Shown piece by piece: positions 60,958 to 64,000 of a stretch of DNA of 64,000 nucleotides. The notes beneath the pieces are model-generated. The model was not told the DNA's origin. It searched no databases and saw only the letters and a program-made list of their open reading frames with translations. The stretch's first letter is position 1. Each line of letters starts with the position of its first letter. The stretch comes from CAZLHO01 sp964559455 (lineage in GTDB: Bacteria; Krumholzibacteriota; Krumholzibacteriia; LZORAL124-64-63). The stretch is taken from contig CAZLHO010000001.1 in the NCBI GenBank assembly GCA_964559455.1, positions 1-64,000 of the forward strand. The letters run 5' to 3'. Both the position numbers and the translations under genes were made by a program.

Positions 60958-62306
60958 GGGGCTCCTCCCCCCGTTCCGGTCACCGCGCCGTCCACGGGCC
61001 GGACCGTTTCGGCGTACAGCCGTCCCTCGCGCAGACCGTCGGGGCGGACTCGGACCAGGGCGCCCGCGGGCGGTCCCGCGGGAACCATGATCGACGCGTA
61101 GTTGTCGGCGGTGGCGTGCACCCAGCCCGGCTCCGGTTCGTCGGTCTCGACCACGGCCTCCCGTTCGGTGCCGACCAGGGAGGCTTCGAAGCGGCGGCGG
61201 AGCCGTCGGCTGAGATCGCGCAGCCGCGACGCCCGGTCGCTGACCGTCTCGGGCATGACCGCGTCCATCGCCGCCGCCGGCGTGTCCGGGCGGGGCGAAT
61301 AGCGGAAGACATGAAGGTAGTTCAGGGGCGAACCCGCCACCAGGTCCGCGGTCGCCGCGAAGTCGGCGTCGGTCTCGCCGGGAAAACCGACGATCAGGTC
61401 GGCGCCGAGTCCGAAATGCGGCCCCAACCCGGCGATCGCGTCCAGCGCCGAAAGCACGTCGCTGCGATGGTAGGGCCGGTGCATGCGCGCCAGCACGGGA
61501 TCGGCGCCGCTCTGCAGCGAGACGTGCAGGTAGGGCCGCAGGTTGGGGAACTCGCCGAAGAGCGTGAGCAGATCGCCGTCGATCTCGTTGGGATGGATGC
61601 TGCTGAGGCGGAATCGCAGGCCCGGGTGGGCGGGCAGCAGGTCCCGCAGCAGGGCGATCAGGCCGCCGCGCAGCCCCAGGTCGCGGCCGTAGCTGCCGAG
61701 GTGGATGCCGGCCAGCACGATCTCGGGAAAACCGGCGGCCTCCAGCCTGGCCACCTGTCGGCGCACCTCGTGCGGGTCCCGGGAGCGGCCCGGACCGCGC
61801 GCGCGCCAGATGGCGCAGTAGGTGCAGCGCAGGTTGCAGCCGTCCTGGATCTTGACGAAAGCCCGCGATCGGCCCTCGAAGGATTCGATCTCGCCGGAGC
61901 GGAATTCCAGCCGCCGGGGAAAATCGTCGACGCGGATGATCCGCTCGCCGTCGTCGAGCAGCCGCGGCAGCCACTCGCCGATGTCCTCCTTGGCGAGATT
62001 GCCGAAGACGCCGTCGAGCTCGGGGATCGCCGCCAGGGTGTCGGGCTGGTTCTGGGCGTAGCAGCCGGTGACCACGACCCGGGCCGCGGGATTCCGCCGC
62101 TTGGCCTGACGGGCCATCTGCCGGCATTTCTGATCGGCCTTGCCGGTGACCGTGCAACTGTTCAGGACGTAGACGTCCGCCACTTCCCGCCAAGAGACGA
62201 TCTCCCAGTGGAACTGACCGGGGAGGCCCGCCTTCATCACTTCGGTGTCGTACTGGTTGAGACGGCAACCGAGCGTGGTGAACGCGATGCGGACGGTGCG
62301 GATCAC
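60954..62306 (-). CDS. mtaB: tRNA t6A37 methylthiotransferase MtaB
   Basis: 450 residues from GTG 62306. TTLGCRLNQYDTEVM with VLNSCTVTGKADQKCRQM and VVTGCYAQ give the cluster cysteines; radical SAM motif GCNLRCTYCAIWRARGPGRS is characteristic of MtaB rather than MiaB. Converts t6A37 to ms2t6A37 in tRNAs reading ANN codons. First gene of the run mtaB-miaB-lapA-lapB-SPOR-mutS. Both methylthiotransferases together modify nearly all A37-containing tRNAs. Confidence 0.95.
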   Translation of the reverse strand: MIRTVRIAFTTLGCRLNQYDTEVMKAGLPGQFHWEIVSWREVADVYVLNSCTVTGKADQKCRQMARQAKRRNPAARVVVTGCYAQNQPDTLAAIPELDGVFGNLAKEDIGEWLPRLLDDGERIIRVDDFPRRLEFRSGEIESFEGRSRAFVKIQDGCNLRCTYCAIWRARGPGRSRDPHEVRRQVARLEAAGFPEIVLAGIHLGSYGRDLGLRGGLIALLRDLLPAHPGLRFRLSSIHPNEIDGDLLTLFGEFPNLRPYLHVSLQSGADPVLARMHRPYHRSDVLSALDAIAGLGPHFGLGADLIVGFPGETDADFAATADLVAGSPLNYLHVFRYSPRPDTPAAAMDAVMPETVSDRASRLRDLSRRLRRRFEASLVGTEREAVVETDEPEPGWVHATADNYASIMVPAGPPAGALVRVRPDGLREGRLYAETVRPVDGAVTGTGGGAP

Positions 62307-62352
62307 GACGCCGGCTCCCTTCGTCCGGGATGGCGGATAAGGATCGGACAGA

Positions 62353-62384
62353 CGACAGGGGTGGCACGGCGTCCACCCCTGTCG
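62353..62384 (-). terminator. strong hairpin between rpsA and mtaB
   Basis: Perfect 12-bp stem CGACAGGGGTGG/CCACCCCTGTCG with an 8-base loop, 35 bases after the rpsA stop. There is no T-tract on either strand, so it may be a terminator, RNA-processing or stability element. Confidence 0.5.
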
Positions 62385-62418
62385 CGTCGCTGCGGAAACA
62401 GAGCTTCGAGCGGGTTCT

Positions 62419-64000
<1,582 letters not shown>

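Noticed and set aside
59623..62376. 917-residue frame that would fuse miaB to upstream sequence
   Set aside because: Only the last 444 residues are MiaB; the rest is the out-of-frame shadow of mtaB, and miaB has its own ribosome site.

Overview
The window is a gene-dense, high-GC bacterial chromosome segment with no phage, insertion-sequence, CRISPR or plasmid signal. A 10-base run of N at 4050-4059 shows it is an assembled scaffold, probably from a draft or metagenome-assembled genome. The cell envelope looks diderm: LptE, an LpxL/HtrB-type acyltransferase, LapA-LapB, a Wza-like export protein and an NlpD-like protein are all encoded. The primary-type sigma factor is short (about 286 residues, no region 1.1), as in Bacteroidota and other FCB-group phyla. 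Together this suggests an uncultured high-GC FCB-type lineage (Krumholzibacteriota, Eisenbacteria or Latescibacterota-like). That placement is inference, not something the sequence proves.

Layout, left part (+ strand). 1-3080: the end of a membrane electron-transfer module (HybA-like ferredoxin, HybB/NrfD quinone-site subunit, 13-haem c-type cytochrome). 3150-3508: tRNA-Cys and tRNA-Leu, each with its own promoter and terminator. 3531-5683: two glycosyltransferases. 5894-7798: dnaK. 8152-9012: the sigma factor. 9060-9137: tRNA-Val. 9233-16137: thrS-infC-rpmI-rplT-pheS-pheT, with infC apparently starting at ATC. 16193-18654: a ZapB-like coiled coil, zapA, a 6S RNA candidate and rny. 18681-25153: folD-ispA-dxs-nadK-recN. 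25197-25831: tRNA-Arg(CCG) and two small membrane proteins.

Middle. 25976-32776 is a surface-polysaccharide locus: nucleotide-sugar dehydrogenase, epimerase, Wza-like exporter, a convergent flippase-like membrane protein, an initiating sugar-phosphate transferase and an orphan NtrC-type regulator, with a candidate sigma-54 promoter in front. Then follow lptE-holA, trxA, a small DUF4870-like membrane protein (- strand), and an OPT-family transporter coupled to a PqqD-like protein.

Right part (- strand, read right to left). rpsA is cut by the window edge. One tight run follows: mtaB-miaB-lapA-lapB-SPOR protein-mutS. A GAF/degenerate-GGDEF protein sits between mutS and mutL, followed by miaA. 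After tRNA-Gly come DUF512 radical SAM-der-plsY-gpsA-merR, tRNA-Pro(GGG), acyltransferase-GT2-surE-pcm-small-export protein, tRNA-Pro(CGG), nlpD-like-apt and tRNA-Arg(CCT). Four-base start/stop overlaps (ATGA, GTGA, TTGA) are common.

I see no single obviously new system. The best leads are the OPT/PqqD pair, the sensor between mutS and mutL, the 6S RNA, the non-AUG infC start with its leader terminator, tRNA-Val with C at position 33, and a shared tRNA promoter pattern.
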